Source: JAPOPJ01 sp964538885 (lineage in GTDB: Archaea; Thermoproteota; Nitrososphaeria; Nitrososphaerales; Nitrosopumilaceae). Taken from it: 16,889 nucleotides of DNA. Each line of letters starts with the position of its first letter. Position 1 is the stretch's first letter. Shown here one piece after another: positions 7,154 to 14,933 of this stretch. The stretch covers positions 1 to 16,889 of the forward strand of contig CAZIHR010000113.1 of NCBI GenBank assembly GCA_964538885.1, read 5' to 3'. The notes below the pieces were generated by a model that saw nothing but the letters and a program-made list of their open reading frames with translations, was not told where the DNA came from and did not search any database. The translations under genes and the position numbers were made by a program.

Positions 7154-7160
7154 TTATAGG
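7154..7160 (+). promoter_or_regulatory. TATA-like box of trm1
   Basis: TTATAGG at -23 to -29 from the TTG at 7183. It supports that rare start as the first codon of a leaderless mRNA. Confidence 0.5.
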
Positions 7161-7182
7161 GTCAGGAAAGTCAGAAACGATA

Positions 7183-8337
7183 TTGCACATATCAGAAGCA
7201 CTAGACGAACTAGTAGAAGGAAGAACCAAGATGATCATACCCAGAGAGGCAGTTACAGAAGATGTACCTCCAAAGAAACCAGCATTCTTTAATCCAAGGG
7301 CAAAATTAAGCAGAGATCTCTCACTAGTGGTTTATGATACATTGCTGAAAAATTTTGAGGGGCCAAAGATTTTTCTGGACGGACTGTCAGGAATTGGTGC
7401 CAGAGGTCTACGTGTAGCCAACGAGTTGCAGGTAGACAGCGTGGTAGTAAACGACTTGAATCCATCTGCAATAACCATGGCAAAGGCATCTGCTAAGCTT
7501 AACGGCATCACAAACATGAGTTTCTCCAAGAATGAAGTATGTAGATTTCTTTCTGAGCATTCTGAGAGAGACAAACGGGGTACAATTATAGATATTGATC
7601 CTTTTGGTTCACCTGCACAATTCTTTGATTGTGGGCTAAGAGCCACCATACATGGAGGAATGCTGTCGTGTACAGCTACCGATCTACAAGTGCTAAGCGG
7701 CATATTTCCAGATGCATGTAGAAGGCGATATGGAGGAGTACCCATAAAGGCAGAATACAGAAATGAGATCGCGATAAGATTGATCCTAGGATGTATGAGG
7801 GCAGTTGCAGGTAGACTCGGATTGGAGATAATTCCACTTTTTGTGGAAAGTAATATGCATTACTACAGAACATACGTCAAGGTGATGAACAGACGTGATC
7901 AAAAAAATAATTTGGGATTCATCACGCATTGCAACAGTTGTAAACAGCGCGGGTTGACGCTAGAGATGGAGATAATTTGTAGTGTGTGCAACTCCAAGAC
8001 ATACAAGGCTGGTCCATTGTGGATTGGTGACATCTTTGAGAAGGATTTTGTCAGAGATATGACAGATGCTGCATCAAAGTTGGAAATAGGTAGAAATTGC
8101 GAGAAGATCCTAGCTAAATCGACACTAGAAGCAGGGATGCCCGGTACATACTATACGGTAGATGAGATCGCATCATGCATGAAATCATCACCTCCAAAAC
8201 TTGACAGTATAGTTACTAGTCTACAAGACAAGGGATTTGCCTCTAGTCCCACTTCGCTGAATCCAACCGGGTTCAGGACAGAAGCGAATGCAGACAAGGT
8301 CAAAGAGATGTTTGTTGCATTAACTGATATAGCCTAA
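7183..8337 (+). CDS. trm1: tRNA (guanine-26 N2) dimethyltransferase
   Basis: A 384-residue SAM enzyme forming m2,2G26 in tRNA. The N-terminus has E-G-R-T-K and F-F-N-P-R-A-K-L-S-R-D. SAM motif I is L-D-G-L-S-G-I-G-A-R-G-L-R (65-77), and the family motif I-D-I-D139-P-F-G-S-P spans 136-144. A likely zinc site is C250-x2-C253 with C266-x2-C269. The C-terminal ~60 residues look like the accessory domain. The start is TTG: no ATG or GTG precedes it after an in-frame TAA at 7147, and starting at Met17 would cut the conserved E-G-R-T-K region. The last 18 bp overlap the convergent rlmE gene. Confidence 0.93.
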   Translation: MHISEALDELVEGRTKMIIPREAVTEDVPPKKPAFFNPRAKLSRDLSLVVYDTLLKNFEGPKIFLDGLSGIGARGLRVANELQVDSVVVNDLNPSAITMAKASAKLNGITNMSFSKNEVCRFLSEHSERDKRGTIIDIDPFGSPAQFFDCGLRATIHGGMLSCTATDLQVLSGIFPDACRRRYGGVPIKAEYRNEIAIRLILGCMRAVAGRLGLEIIPLFVESNMHYYRTYVKVMNRRDQKNNLGFITHCNSCKQRGLTLEMEIICSVCNSKTYKAGPLWIGDIFEKDFVRDMTDAASKLEIGRNCEKILAKSTLEAGMPGTYYTVDEIASCMKSSPPKLDSIVTSLQDKGFASSPTSLNPTGFRTEANADKVKEMFVALTDIA

Positions 8338-8913
8338 ACAGACATAGTATAACTCACTGCTCTGCTTTCTGCTTGCTTTGGGTTTTGTAATGTGGATTCG
8401 GGAGAATTTCTTGCCAATATAGTTCTTGAATTCCATGGAATATTCACCGTCAAAAACCTTGAACAATGCGTTGCCCTTGTGAGCAAGTACCATATCCATA
8501 ATTTTGACACACGCATAGTTGAGTGAGATCTGTTTGGCATGATCGACGGACCAGTTTCCAGTTACCTGTGGTGAGAGATCACATATGACTGCATTCACTT
8601 TGTGGTCAAAATATTCTAATATGTCATCTACGATCGCGGGATCCTCGATATTCCCGCGTACCACATATGCGTTAGGGATCTCCTCTACATAAGATAGATC
8701 TATTCCCATGATTCGTCCCTTGTTTCCTGCAAGCTTTACAGCCATCTGGGTCCATCCACCAGGAGCACATCCCAGATCAAGAACATGAAAACCGGGACCT
8801 ATGATTCTGTAAGAGTGGTTTAGTTCTTTGAGTTTGTAGGCAGACCGACTTCTAAATCCTTGCTCGCGTGCAAGTCTTCTATAATGATCCTTTCTTGCAT
8901 CGATGAGTTTCAT
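8320..8913 (-). CDS. rlmE: RlmE/FtsJ-family 2'-O-ribose RNA methyltransferase
   Basis: A 197-residue Rossmann methyltransferase. In family members the substrate is 23S rRNA (A-loop uridine, as in E. coli RlmE); some archaeal and eukaryotic relatives act on tRNA. The K-D-K-E tetrad is visible: K27 (S-A-Y-K-L), D112 (C-D-L-S-P), K152 (L-F-K-V-F) and E187 (S-S-E-L-Y). SAM motif I is V-L-D-L-G-C-A-P-G-G-W (44-54). The ATG overlaps the upstream stop as ATGA, implying translational coupling with the TFE-beta-like gene. Confidence 0.93.
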   Translation of the reverse strand: MKLIDARKDHYRRLAREQGFRSRSAYKLKELNHSYRIIGPGFHVLDLGCAPGGWTQMAVKLAGNKGRIMGIDLSYVEEIPNAYVVRGNIEDPAIVDDILEYFDHKVNAVICDLSPQVTGNWSVDHAKQISLNYACVKIMDMVLAHKGNALFKVFDGEYSMEFKNYIGKKFSRIHITKPKASRKQSSELYYVCLGYIS

Positions 8914-9569
8914 TTGCGTTTACGTGGATTTTTCATCGATATAAGCACCCAGTCCTCAATCAGCTGGCAGCTACGTGGACTTGTTTCTCCTTCAAGTGAA
9001 CATTTTTGTTCCACAGGACAGACAAGGCACGGAGCATCTTCAATTGACATGGTACTGACATGCGTCTTCTTTAAAAAGAGTTTATAGGTCCAGCGGCCTT
9101 CCACAATTATTTTTTCTCTAGTAATTATACCAGTCCTCTCCAATTTGAGAGCGAGTCGAGAACCGTCACGATTGGTGAGTTTAAGTTTTTTCCAAAGTTC
9201 GTTTTGCAACATACCAACAGATTCTTTGTGTATTAGAATGTCACAGACTTTGCTTGTCAATTGGTTCATGTTGACTTTTTCAATTTGAAAGTTTTCAATC
9301 TCTGCATCAGATAGTTGTTCCTCTAGCTCTTCCTCAAGTGTTTTATCTGTGATTTGGGCATCTGTAGACTTTTTGGGTGACTTTGTTGTGGGTTGTTTGT
9401 CTTTAGGTGTAGTTTTTGGTTTCTTGCTTTCGGACTTTTTGGGTGACTTTGTTGTGGGGGATTTCTTTCTGACTGGTTTTGAGTCAAGAATGTCCTTCTT
9501 TCTTTTTAATATGGCCAGCTCGGCCTTGATTTGTTCAATCTTATCTTTCGCACCACTTTCCTTTGACAT
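8910..9569 (-). CDS. TFE-beta / RPC39-like winged-helix protein with a 4-Cys cluster motif
   Basis: A 219-residue protein in three parts. Residues 1-30 are a charged helix, probably coiled coil. Residues 31-75 are a Lys/Ser/Pro/Thr linker with P-T-T-K-S-P-K-K-S twice. Residues about 100-170 form a winged helix (L-Q-N-E-L-W-K-K-L-K, then K-L-E-R-T-G-I-I, then W-T-Y-K-L). The end carries C181-x2-C184-P-V-x4-C190, G-E-T-S-P-x2-C201 and E-D-W. From memory this matches the C-terminal iron-sulphur motif of human RPC39 (CPV...GGEISPSNC...TEW), whose archaeal counterpart TFE-beta helps open promoter DNA. The ATG at 9569 follows an AGGTGAT SD-like site, so it is probably co-transcribed with the gene 52 nt upstream. 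The basic N-terminal extension makes it longer than crenarchaeal TFE-beta. Confidence 0.78.
   Translation of the reverse strand: MSKESGAKDKIEQIKAELAILKRKKDILDSKPVRKKSPTTKSPKKSESKKPKTTPKDKQPTTKSPKKSTDAQITDKTLEEELEEQLSDAEIENFQIEKVNMNQLTSKVCDILIHKESVGMLQNELWKKLKLTNRDGSRLALKLERTGIITREKIIVEGRWTYKLFLKKTHVSTMSIEDAPCLVCPVEQKCSLEGETSPRSCQLIEDWVLISMKNPRKRK
9367..9392 (-). repeat. 26-bp direct repeat, copy A, in the SPKK linker
   Basis: Identical over 26 bases to 9433-9458, 66 bp apart start to start (22 codons). Both copies encode the P-T-T-K-S-P-K-K part of the linker in the same frame. Confidence 0.9.
9433..9458 (-). repeat. 26-bp direct repeat, copy B, in the SPKK linker
   Basis: Partner of 9367-9392. 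Nucleotide-level identity, not only residue identity, suggests a recent in-frame internal duplication. Confidence 0.9.
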
Positions 9570-9572
9570 CAA

Positions 9573-9579
9573 ATCACCT
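9573..9579 (-). promoter_or_regulatory. Shine-Dalgarno of the TFE-beta-like gene
   Basis: AGGTGAT on the minus strand, 3 nt before the ATG at 9569, complementary to the 16S 3' end. No TATA box sits at the leaderless distance, so this gene probably has a leader or is internal to an operon. Confidence 0.55.
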
Positions 9580-9621
9580 TATTGCTAAAATCAAGCTCCT
9601 CATCCATTGCACAATACATTC

Positions 9622-10086
9622 CTATTTAATGGTAAATATCTTGTCGGTGACCAAACTGTTTCTCTGATCTCTGTCAGTCAGTTCTATTACAGCCCGATAA
9701 GTTCCAGGGATATCAATCACTTCAGAAAATTTTGCATCTATAGGTATGGTAGGATTGTTTTGATCAAAACATTGGGTAAAGAATCCGCTCTGGGTGACAG
9801 TTTGGTCAGTATCAGAATATATTGTAATATACAAATCTCCACAGCTGAATGTGGAATCAAATACCTTGACAGCAAAACTTACAGGTTCAGATACAGAATA
9901 TTGCTTTTGAATTCCGATAATTTCAATTAAAGTATCATCGTGTCCACCTGTACCATCATCTCCAATTCTCCACAAATTCAGTTCCCTGTCTGGTTGTTGG
10001 AGTATATCTGCCATTACTATCGTGCCAAAAATTGCTGAAAAAAGTACAGGTAAAAGAAATACAGCATAAAGAATTCCCCGTGCCAT
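9622..10086 (-). CDS. Small membrane-anchored or secreted protein, function unknown
   Basis: A 154-residue protein. Residues 5-26 form one hydrophobic segment after M-A-R-G, a signal peptide or membrane anchor. The rest is hydrophilic and beta-rich (V-S-F-A-V-K-V-F, L-Y-I-T-I-Y, G-T-Y-R-A-V-I-E-L-T-D), resembling one extracytoplasmic beta-sandwich. Two cysteines (82 and 106) flank a strand and could form a disulphide. The ATG at 10086 has a GATATAAG box 22-29 nt upstream. The TFE-beta-like gene follows after 52 nt on the same strand. I do not recognise a named family; the fold statement is inference from strand pattern. Confidence 0.7.
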   Translation of the reverse strand: MARGILYAVFLLPVLFSAIFGTIVMADILQQPDRELNLWRIGDDGTGGHDDTLIEIIGIQKQYSVSEPVSFAVKVFDSTFSCGDLYITIYSDTDQTVTQSGFFTQCFDQNNPTIPIDAKFSEVIDIPGTYRAVIELTDRDQRNSLVTDKIFTIK

Positions 10087-10107
10087 TTTGTTTTAATTTG
10101 TGATGCC

Positions 10108-10115
10108 CTTATATC
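10108..10115 (-). promoter_or_regulatory. TATA box of the small membrane protein gene
   Basis: GATATAAG on the minus strand at -22 to -29 from the ATG at 10086. Confidence 0.55.
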
Positions 10116-10337
10116 TATTTAGCAAAACCAACATATCAAATCTTACCACACGCCACATGACACCGCAGCACTGAATTGAAAAGATACTGCAAAAGATCAC
10201 TGCTCAAAAGATTGACGGGTTCTGCAAAAAAGGTACAGGACTTGTGATTAATTCTTGGTACGGTCTATCGTGATATAATCATCAGTATCTGATAAGGACG
10301 TTGTTCCTTTTTTGTAGAAGAAATGATTGACGAATAA
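10116..10337. other. Divergent intergenic region, no gene seen
   Basis: About 220 bp between two outward promoters, long for this compact window. No ORF or tRNA fold is supported. It contains three loose copies of a CTGCAAAAGA-like word (near 10187, 10202 and 10221), a short ATCAG/CTGAT palindrome near 10281-10293, and a small hairpin followed by T's at 10294-10313. Confidence 0.4.
10294..10313 (+). terminator. Small hairpin plus T-run in the intergenic region
   Basis: AAGGA/TCCTT stem (10294-10298, 10305-10309) with a 6-nt loop, running into six T's (10308-10313). No gene ends here, so it could close a short unannotated RNA or be chance. The stem is weak. Confidence 0.25.
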
Positions 10338-10344
10338 GTTAAAT
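10338..10344 (+). promoter_or_regulatory. TATA-like box of the OLD-family gene
   Basis: GTTAAAT at -24 to -30 from the ATG at 10368. Confidence 0.45.
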
Positions 10345-10367
10345 CAAAGCCAACTAACTATCGCTAG

Positions 10368-12470
10368 ATGCGACTTAGAAAATTCAGAGTCAGAGCATAT
10401 CGTTGTATTCATGACTCTGGAGATATTACAGTAGGTGATTTGGCCGCCTTTGTGGGAAGGAATGAAAGTGGCAAGACTACAATACTGCAAGCACTGACAC
10501 TTCTAAACAAGGAAGAAAATATCACCGACCTAGATCTCTGCGACGAGATGGCCGAAGAACTCAAGAATCAGATTAGGATTGTAGAAGGGGAGTTTGAGCT
10601 TAGTACTAAAGAGATGGACATGGTCAAAGAAAGATTTCCAAGTTTGCCAAATATGACCAAAGTGAAATTATTCAGAGACAACAAAGATCCCCAAGTCCAA
10701 TACGAATTCGATGAAGTCAGCATAAATGAAAATGAAAATAGGATGATAAACTCATGGGAAAATTTCACAAAAAGAATGATGGACTTTGTGGACACCATTC
10801 CAAACCATGTCAAGATACAGATGGATACATCATTTTTTGAGGGTCCAGCCCCCAAAAACCAAGATGTGTTTGACAGTAGGATGGCCGAATTTAATAACCA
10901 ATTTTACCTAATGGCCATACAAGAATCCACCGTAGTAAATGAATGGAAGAAGATCTACGACGATCCAAGGAATCAATTTCTAAACCTTCTAAGTGGCACC
11001 AGTGAAAAGATAGCTCTGGAGAATTTTATTGCAAACGAATTGCATCCTAGATTTGTGTATTTTTCAGACTATAAGAAAATCTACGGCAACATCAATCTAG
11101 ATGAATACATTATGGAATCAAAAGGCAAGCAGATCAGCTCTATCGAATATGTTGAAGAGTTCGACAAGGCAGAGACTGTAAGAAATCTCTTCTATCTGGC
11201 AGAGTTGAACATGGGTGAGTTGGAAAAGGTCAAGGAAAGTCCATCCAAATGCATCAAGTTGCTCAATACTGCAAGTAGTAGGTTAACTGCCAAGCTAAAC
11301 CCCGCATGGAAGGGGGATCCTATCCACGTGGATCTAAGATACAGTCCTGGAAATATAATGAGTGTGGTCATCTCCGATATACATAGGGACGGGACAGTGA
11401 CAAACACTGGCTTGTTGAACAGGAGAGCAGAAGGATTCAAGTGGACTTTTTCATTCATTGTGAATTTTGCAGCAGAGACACAGAGAGCCGAGTTGAAGGA
11501 GGCCATCCTGCTTTTAGATGAACCTGCAAGAAATCTTCACCCTACACAACAGATGGGCATCTCAGATCTGTTGAAAAGTCTGGCTGGCTCAAATCAGGTA
11601 TTATACGCAACACATTCGCCATTTATGATCTTTGACTACACGCTGGGAAATCTTTTGGTGGTGGAGCTTGACAAGAAAAAACACCTGAGTAGGATCTTTT
11701 ACGACTATTGGAATGCAGAGGACAAGACGCTGACACCCATATTGTACGGACTCTCAAGAGGACTGGTGGAATCAATTGTCGACAGGGAGATTGGGACAAA
11801 TTCAAGGCCGGTAATAATTGTGGAAACTATGTCAGATGCGATGTATCTTAATGCATTTGACAAATTTTTACAAGATCCAAATATCTCAATGAATCCTCTG
11901 AATGTAGTTGCAGCATACAACAAGAATTCGGTTCTACCACTAGCGATATTCTACAGGAATCATGGATACAGAACATTCATACTACTAGATAATTCAGAAG
12001 AGTCAAAGCAGATATCTGCCCAACTTGTCTCAAACGAGTTTTCGCCCATTCAGACGATATTTTTTGAAAAAAATGGCAAGAACCTAGAATCCATAGAAGA
12101 CTACATTCACCTAGATGATTATCTACATGTAGTAAATCAGACCTACGAGATCAAGCTTAGACAGGAAGGATACTCCAACCTTAACCCCCAAGAGGTATCA
12201 GCAAAAGGCACTGGGGGGGTTCTGGGCAATCTGAATGTCATTTGGGAAGAGCACAGGAATGAGGGATGGGATAAATTTGATAACGAAGAAATAACTAGAT
12301 ACATCTGCGAGAAGATCTATCTTGGACAGACAGATTTCCTATCTGACAAAACAAAAGACCAGTTCAGAACATTATACAGAATGATTGCAGAGAGGATCAG
12401 ACAGTATGAAAATATGGGAATAAAACATGATTTGGACAAATTTCAGAAGGCAAAAACAAGAATTCCGTGA
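10368..12470 (+). CDS. OLD-family ATPase with an atypical C-terminal TOPRIM domain
   Basis: A 700-residue protein. An ABC/SMC-like ATPase comes first: Walker A G30-R-N-E-S-G-K-T-T38, Walker B I-L-L-L-D384-E385-P, and a H-loop T-H416-S-P. A TOPRIM-like domain follows from about 480: I-I-V-E486-T-M-S-D490, then F-I-L-L-D541-N-S-E-E, then L-E-S-I-E-D-Y-I. The usual glycine after the first Glu is Thr, and the usual DxD is D-N-S, so metal binding may be altered; E544 or E545 might substitute. OLD-family proteins are DNA nucleases, many in phage defence, and some are housekeeping. No reverse transcriptase, UvrD-like helicase (as in Gabija) or other partner adjoins it: the next gene encodes a secreted protein 38 nt downstream. 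Confidence 0.82.
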   Translation: MRLRKFRVRAYRCIHDSGDITVGDLAAFVGRNESGKTTILQALTLLNKEENITDLDLCDEMAEELKNQIRIVEGEFELSTKEMDMVKERFPSLPNMTKVKLFRDNKDPQVQYEFDEVSINENENRMINSWENFTKRMMDFVDTIPNHVKIQMDTSFFEGPAPKNQDVFDSRMAEFNNQFYLMAIQESTVVNEWKKIYDDPRNQFLNLLSGTSEKIALENFIANELHPRFVYFSDYKKIYGNINLDEYIMESKGKQISSIEYVEEFDKAETVRNLFYLAELNMGELEKVKESPSKCIKLLNTASSRLTAKLNPAWKGDPIHVDLRYSPGNIMSVVISDIHRDGTVTNTGLLNRRAEGFKWTFSFIVNFAAETQRAELKEAILLLDEPARNLHPTQQMGISDLLKSLAGSNQVLYATHSPFMIFDYTLGNLLVVELDKKKHLSRIFYDYWNAEDKTLTPILYGLSRGLVESIVDREIGTNSRPVIIVETMSDAMYLNAFDKFLQDPNISMNPLNVVAAYNKNSVLPLAIFYRNHGYRTFILLDNSEESKQISAQLVSNEFSPIQTIFFEKNGKNLESIEDYIHLDDYLHVVNQTYEIKLRQEGYSNLNPQEVSAKGTGGVLGNLNVIWEEHRNEGWDKFDNEEITRYICEKIYLGQTDFLSDKTKDQFRTLYRMIAERIRQYENMGIKHDLDKFQKAKTRIP

Positions 12471-12497
12471 ACCAGTGGGAATAAAAATGCCCAAGTG

Positions 12498-12505
12498 ATA
12501 TATAT
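12498..12505 (+). promoter_or_regulatory. TATA-like box before the secreted repeat protein
   Basis: ATATATAT lies only 4-11 nt before the ATG at 12509 but 19-26 nt before an in-frame GTG at 12524. GGAGATGAT, SD-like, also precedes that GTG. Both point to 12524 as a possible true start. Confidence 0.35.
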
Positions 12506-12508
12506 TGT

Positions 12509-14851
12509 ATGGCGGAGATGATTGTGGGCACAAGAAGACTAGGCATGATTCTTTTGTCAGGTGTGCTACTTGCAGTGGGTGCTGTGTTTTACGGCACATA
12601 TGAAGCTGAGGCAGTACAGTTACACAAAGTTCCCGAATCTGACAAAATCACGAAAATATCATCACATACCTCAGATAACAATCAAACAGTTGCTACTAGT
12701 GATGACAATCTAGTCACAGCAGAGGGAATGTTCTTTGAAAAAACTGCAATTATAAAATTTACAAATAATTCAGATATAGTAATAGAATCATTTACCTTGT
12801 GGCTCGATGGAGACAACAGCTTTGAGTCATTCAAGACAGAACGATGGTGGACAGGCAAAAAAACTCCTCAAGGGACAATAATTCTGACAGGTTCAGAACC
12901 ATTAAAGTACAACGAGTCAGTAAAGTTGGGAATCAAGACAGATAGTGTGGATTCGAAAATAAACTGGATTGCCATAGATAAAGATGGTAATGAGATCAAA
13001 GTAGGCAAGACAAGTGCAAACAGTCCTCAAGTACCCAATCCAGTTCCCGAACTAGATCCCGATCCGACCCCAGTTCCGGTTCAACCAGATGACGGAATTA
13101 ATCCAGACTCTACATTCAGAATCATACCTGAAAAACCAAATGTTGGAGATACAATAAGGGTGATAGGTGAAGGGTTTGGAGCATTACAACAATTCAATTT
13201 CTACATAGGTGTGAAAGAGCTGGGAACCTTCCAAACTGATGAGAACGGCAGATTCATAACCACTATGAAGATTCCAGGCGAGGAGCAAGCAGACAGGGTT
13301 AACTTCAGGGTGACGGATAAGGATGGAGGCGAGATGCAGGTAAGTCTCAGACTAGGAGCAAATGAGAACAAGGTGCCAAAGACGAACGATGTAAAACTTG
13401 ACGTGAGAGGAATGCCAACAGTATTACACAGGGGTGATGCTTTAGGTATTGCGGGAACTGCCATACCAGGAGGTACGATTGTAATATCAGTTAAAGATCC
13501 TGAGGGTAATGAGATTCTGACAAGAACTGCGGTGGCTGACGTGAATGGGAATTGGAGCCTGTCCAGCGTTGAAATAGTGCCGCTTGACGCGGAATTTGGC
13601 ACATATAGTGCAGAGATTTCAGATGGAAGAAATAACATACTCAAAATGTTGGAGATCCAGTCATCCAAAATAATTATTATTACACCATCCAGTCTGAATG
13701 TTGATCCCGGCGAGACGGTGAAATTTGCTGGAACTGCATTGCCAAACATACCAGTAGAATTTATTTTGGAAGATCCTCTTGGGCAAATGGTTGCATCAGA
13801 GATTCGTAGAGCAGATAACTCTGGATCGGTGATGTTTGAATACGAGACTAGTAACAGCTCTACAAAGGGCACATACACACTAATTATCACACAGGGTGAA
13901 AACAAGGAATTTGTTTTTGTCGGACTGGGTCATTTGCCAGAGATTCCAGTTAAATTGGAATTTGACAGATTGAACTATAGATCAAACGAGCTTGCAACCA
14001 TATCGCTGGTGGGAGAAGCATCAGATATTGTAAGTCTACTAATTATCGATCCATCAGGTAGGGCAGTACCATTAGTAAAATCAAACAATACTGGTGGAGG
14101 AGGCGGCATCATTCTGGACAGGGGTAACAGCAATAGTGATGTAGGAACTATATTCCTAAAAATGGGCCCAGATGGAAGGGGCACCCACTATCTGGATCTT
14201 GACAGGTACAGCTCTGGTGCATATACGGCAGTAATAAGCAAGGGAAACACCAAGAGTTCAGAGATATTTACTGTGGGCCTAGATACAGGAAGGGACATAA
14301 AACAAATTAGTACTACAAAACAAGAATACAAACCAGATGAGGTGATTCTGATTTTGGGTAATGCTAGTCCGAACACCCTAGTTTCACTCATACTGATTGA
14401 TCCAGACGACAGTAAGGTCAGAAGTAAAAATACGTTATCACATGAGGACGGAAGAATTTCAGAGAGTTCGTTTAAGGTTCCCTCTGATGCAGTGCAAGGC
14501 GTGTGGACCATAAAGGCAGAAAGTGGATCCAATTATGCAGAGACCACATTCAACGTGATACCAACAGAGGAAGTCATGAGGATATCTGTAGATGATGAAG
14601 GAACCAAAGTCTCAGGAGTGGGAAAAACCATCCAAATACTGGTAACGGGAGCCACGAAGCATCAGACAGTCACGATCGAGATCATCGCTCCAGATGGGAA
14701 CGTAATTACCAAAACTGAATTTCCCGCCACAGAAGAGGGAGTGGTAAATCAACCTTGGATAATACCAAAAGATGCAGAGCCGGGCACATATACGATCGAG
14801 GTCACACAGGCAAAAAATACTGCACAGACCAGCTATACAATAATGCAGTAA
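12509..14851 (+). CDS. Secreted cell-surface protein with about six beta-sandwich repeats
   Basis: A 780-residue protein. A signal peptide has basic T-R-R, a hydrophobic core (L-G-M-I-L-L-S-G-V-L-L-A-V-G-A-V) and a likely cut after E-A-E-A near residue 35. A ~130-residue globular part follows, then an acidic Pro-rich linker (about 175-197, P-V-P-E-L-D-P-D-P-T-P-V-P-V). Six Ig-like units start near residues 201, 294, 385, 478, 597 and 685. They share a pattern of G-x-A-x-P, V-x-I-x-D-P-x-G and G-T-Y-x-x-x-I. The fourth has a Gly-rich insertion (T-G-G-G-G-G). No cysteine, C-terminal anchor or catalytic motif is visible. It may associate with the S-layer or act in adhesion. The GTG at 12524 is an alternative start, giving 775 residues and a tidier signal peptide. 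Confidence 0.8.
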   Translation: MAEMIVGTRRLGMILLSGVLLAVGAVFYGTYEAEAVQLHKVPESDKITKISSHTSDNNQTVATSDDNLVTAEGMFFEKTAIIKFTNNSDIVIESFTLWLDGDNSFESFKTERWWTGKKTPQGTIILTGSEPLKYNESVKLGIKTDSVDSKINWIAIDKDGNEIKVGKTSANSPQVPNPVPELDPDPTPVPVQPDDGINPDSTFRIIPEKPNVGDTIRVIGEGFGALQQFNFYIGVKELGTFQTDENGRFITTMKIPGEEQADRVNFRVTDKDGGEMQVSLRLGANENKVPKTNDVKLDVRGMPTVLHRGDALGIAGTAIPGGTIVISVKDPEGNEILTRTAVADVNGNWSLSSVEIVPLDAEFGTYSAEISDGRNNILKMLEIQSSKIIIITPSSLNVDPGETVKFAGTALPNIPVEFILEDPLGQMVASEIRRADNSGSVMFEYETSNSSTKGTYTLIITQGENKEFVFVGLGHLPEIPVKLEFDRLNYRSNELATISLVGEASDIVSLLIIDPSGRAVPLVKSNNTGGGGGIILDRGNSNSDVGTIFLKMGPDGRGTHYLDLDRYSSGAYTAVISKGNTKSSEIFTVGLDTGRDIKQISTTKQEYKPDEVILILGNASPNTLVSLILIDPDDSKVRSKNTLSHEDGRISESSFKVPSDAVQGVWTIKAESGSNYAETTFNVIPTEEVMRISVDDEGTKVSGVGKTIQILVTGATKHQTVTIEIIAPDGNVITKTEFPATEEGVVNQPWIIPKDAEPGTYTIEVTQAKNTAQTSYTIMQ

Positions 14852-14933
14852 TATAGTCAAACGCAAAATTCAAAGCTGAAAGCAATATTGATTGTATGTC
14901 ACTGGCAAGTAAAAGGTATGAATTAGACCAAGT
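14852..14933. other. Convergent gap between the surface protein and substrate-binding protein genes
   Basis: 82 bp between two facing stop codons. No strong hairpin or long T-run was seen. Confidence 0.4.

Noticed and set aside
9607..9930. 107-residue plus-strand ORF
   Set aside because: Antisense to the small membrane-anchored protein gene, which has a start, TATA box and signal-like N-terminus.
10255..10367. Possible box C/D guide RNA (ATGATTG and CTGA-like words)
   Set aside because: No ordered C-D'-C'-D box set with proper spacing on either strand.
13201..13905. 234-residue minus-strand ORF
   Set aside because: Antisense to the secreted repeat protein; Ser/Pro/Ile-rich composition is typical of a shadow frame.
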